In this document: positions 63,116-64,000 of the stretch, in pieces
How the letters are laid out: each line of letters begins with the position of its first letter
How positions within the stretch are numbered: position 1 is the stretch's first letter
Origin: an uncultured Granulosicoccaceae bacterium
Lineage (GTDB): Bacteria; Pseudomonadota; Gammaproteobacteria; Granulosicoccales; Granulosicoccaceae
Assembly (NCBI GenBank): GCA_938005265.1
Contig: CALLOA010000125.1
Location: 1-64,000 of the forward strand
Reading direction: 5' to 3'
Length of the DNA: 64,000 nt
Translations under genes and position numbers: made by a program
The notes under the pieces: model-generated
What the model was told of the DNA's origin: nothing
The model's database searches: none
What the model saw: the letters and a program-made list of their open reading frames with translations, nothing else

Positions 63116-64000
63116 TCAGGAGGCTTTACCGTCAGGTTTGCCGGAAACTGGGGCCTGGTTTACATCCGGAAAAGCCTCTTCATCGGTATCCACCCAGTCG
63201 GCCGTGTTATCGGGCTGCTGTAGGTTTTTGTTTTTCTTGGGCCGCGATTTTCTGGCAGGTTTCTTTTCTGCATTCTCGCTGGTAGTACCTTTGGACAACG
63301 ATTCTGCTGCGCTGTGTTCATCGCCAGAGTGTTCATCAGATTCCAGCCCCAGCATACGCGCAGTGGGCTCGTGCAGCACCTCTCCTTTATGAGTGACAAC
63401 AATCTCCTGCATAATTTCATCATCGAAGTTGGGCTGCAGAGCGCTATCCTTGACTAGAAAATTCAACAGGTGGAACATGTTGCGAGCATACAGCTCACTG
63501 GCATGAACTGAAGCGGCACTGGCAAGATCAACAGCACCAACAATACGTTTGTCACCGTGCCAGACTGTTTTACCCGGCTCAGTCAGCTCACAGTTACCGC
63601 CACTGCGAGCTGCAATATCCACAACTATGCCACCTCGTGGCATGCCTTCAACCATCGCTGTCGTAATGATTCTCGGCGCTGAACGCCCTGGTAGCGCCGC
63701 CGTACAAATTACTGCATGAGCACGCGACAACACATTTGCCAGCACTTCCTGTTGCTGTTCACGCTCCGCTTCCGTTAACACCCGCCCATGCCCGCTAGTA
63801 CCATGAACATCGATGCCGGTCTCGATCATCTTGGCGCCGAGTGATTCCACCTGCTCAAAGGCCGATGGTCGAATATCATAGGCTTCAACTCTGGCACCCA
63901 GGCGCCGGGCTGTGGCAATTGCCTGCAATCCCGCAGTCCCCGCGCCGACCACAACAACGGTACTCGGCCGGACTGTGCCTGCCGGTGTTGTCACCATGGG
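63116..64000 (-). CDS. pntAA: NAD(P) transhydrogenase alpha subunit 1 (PntAA), start beyond the window
   Basis: Partial: 3' part of the gene, about 293 residues; the N-terminus lies beyond position 64000. Contains the NAD-binding GAGTAGLQAIATARRLGA, the segment PSAFEQVESLGAKMIE and the VDIAARSGGNCE motif of soluble domain I. A charged tail follows from about 60 residues before the end, rich in Lys, Arg, Ser and Glu (KKPARKSRPKKNKN), longer than usual. First gene of the pnt operon. Confidence 0.93.
   Translation of the reverse strand, partial: PMVTTPAGTVRPSTVVVVGAGTAGLQAIATARRLGARVEAYDIRPSAFEQVESLGAKMIETGIDVHGTSGHGRVLTEAEREQQQEVLANVLSRAHAVICTAALPGRSAPRIITTAMVEGMPRGGIVVDIAARSGGNCELTEPGKTVWHGDKRIVGAVDLASAASVHASELYARNMFHLLNFLVKDSALQPNFDDEIMQEIVVTHKGEVLHEPTARMLGLESDEHSGDEHSAAESLSKGTTSENAEKKPARKSRPKKNKNLQQPDNTADWVDTDEEAFPDVNQAPVSGKPDGKAS

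Overview
The window reads as chromosomal DNA of a free-living, probably marine, gammaproteobacterium with roughly 50% GC. The gene orders obgE-proB, rpsT/murJ-ribF-ileS-lspA-ispH and metG-rnf match those known from Pseudomonas and relatives, and rppH, hrpA, priA and a split pntAA/pntAB/pntB operon fit the same class. A lineage near Granulosicoccus or other deep gammaproteobacteria is possible, but this is a guess from gene content. No tRNA, rRNA, insertion sequence, prophage or CRISPR array was recognised. GTG and TTG starts are frequent.

Layout. 0-11 kb: a small hypothetical gene, then obgE-proB, rpsT (opposite strand) and a murJ-ribF-ileS-lspA-ispH run (translation, envelope, cofactors, isoprenoids). 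11-14 kb: a large LuxR-type regulator fused to an alpha/beta-hydrolase domain that has lost its catalytic residues, and a TRIC/UPF0126 membrane protein. 14-22.7 kb: a catabolic cluster with two Rieske oxygenases of the quaternary-ammonium (CntA-like) type, two short-chain dehydrogenases, a carnitine-dehydrogenase-like enzyme, a serine hydrolase and an N-methyl-amine-demethylase-like flavoprotein. It looks built to oxidise and N-demethylate a betaine-like compound. 23-27 kb: an HDOD regulator and an Ig-repeat lipoprotein with a small secreted, probably barrel-forming partner. 27-31 kb: hemJ, rppH, dcd, apbC/mrp. 30.6-45.7 kb: metG and an Rnf electron-transport complex split in two (rnfABC, then rnfDG-EthD-rnfE). 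The roughly 7 kb between the halves carries a VOC protein, a copper P-type ATPase, a PspA-like protein translationally coupled to a polytopic membrane protein, an EamA transporter and an acyl-CoA thioesterase. 45.8-49.4 kb: two divergent cell-wall genes, a secreted repeat protein with a peptidoglycan-binding domain and an L,D-transpeptidase. 49.4-64 kb: an Asp/Glu-racemase-family protein, mazG, a YfaZ-like outer-membrane protein, hrpA, cysS, a SPOR protein, priA and the proton-translocating transhydrogenase pnt, whose first gene runs off the window.

Main points for follow-up: the Rieske/flavoprotein cluster with an unknown substrate and no reductase; the LuxR regulator with a dead hydrolase domain and a 7-2-7 palindrome just downstream; the PspA plus membrane-protein pair; the four-module Cys/Trp repeat wall protein; the split rnf operon whose rnfD lacks an ordinary start codon; an inverted pair of perfect DnaA boxes upstream of priA; and several exact short tandem duplications, mostly at gene ends.
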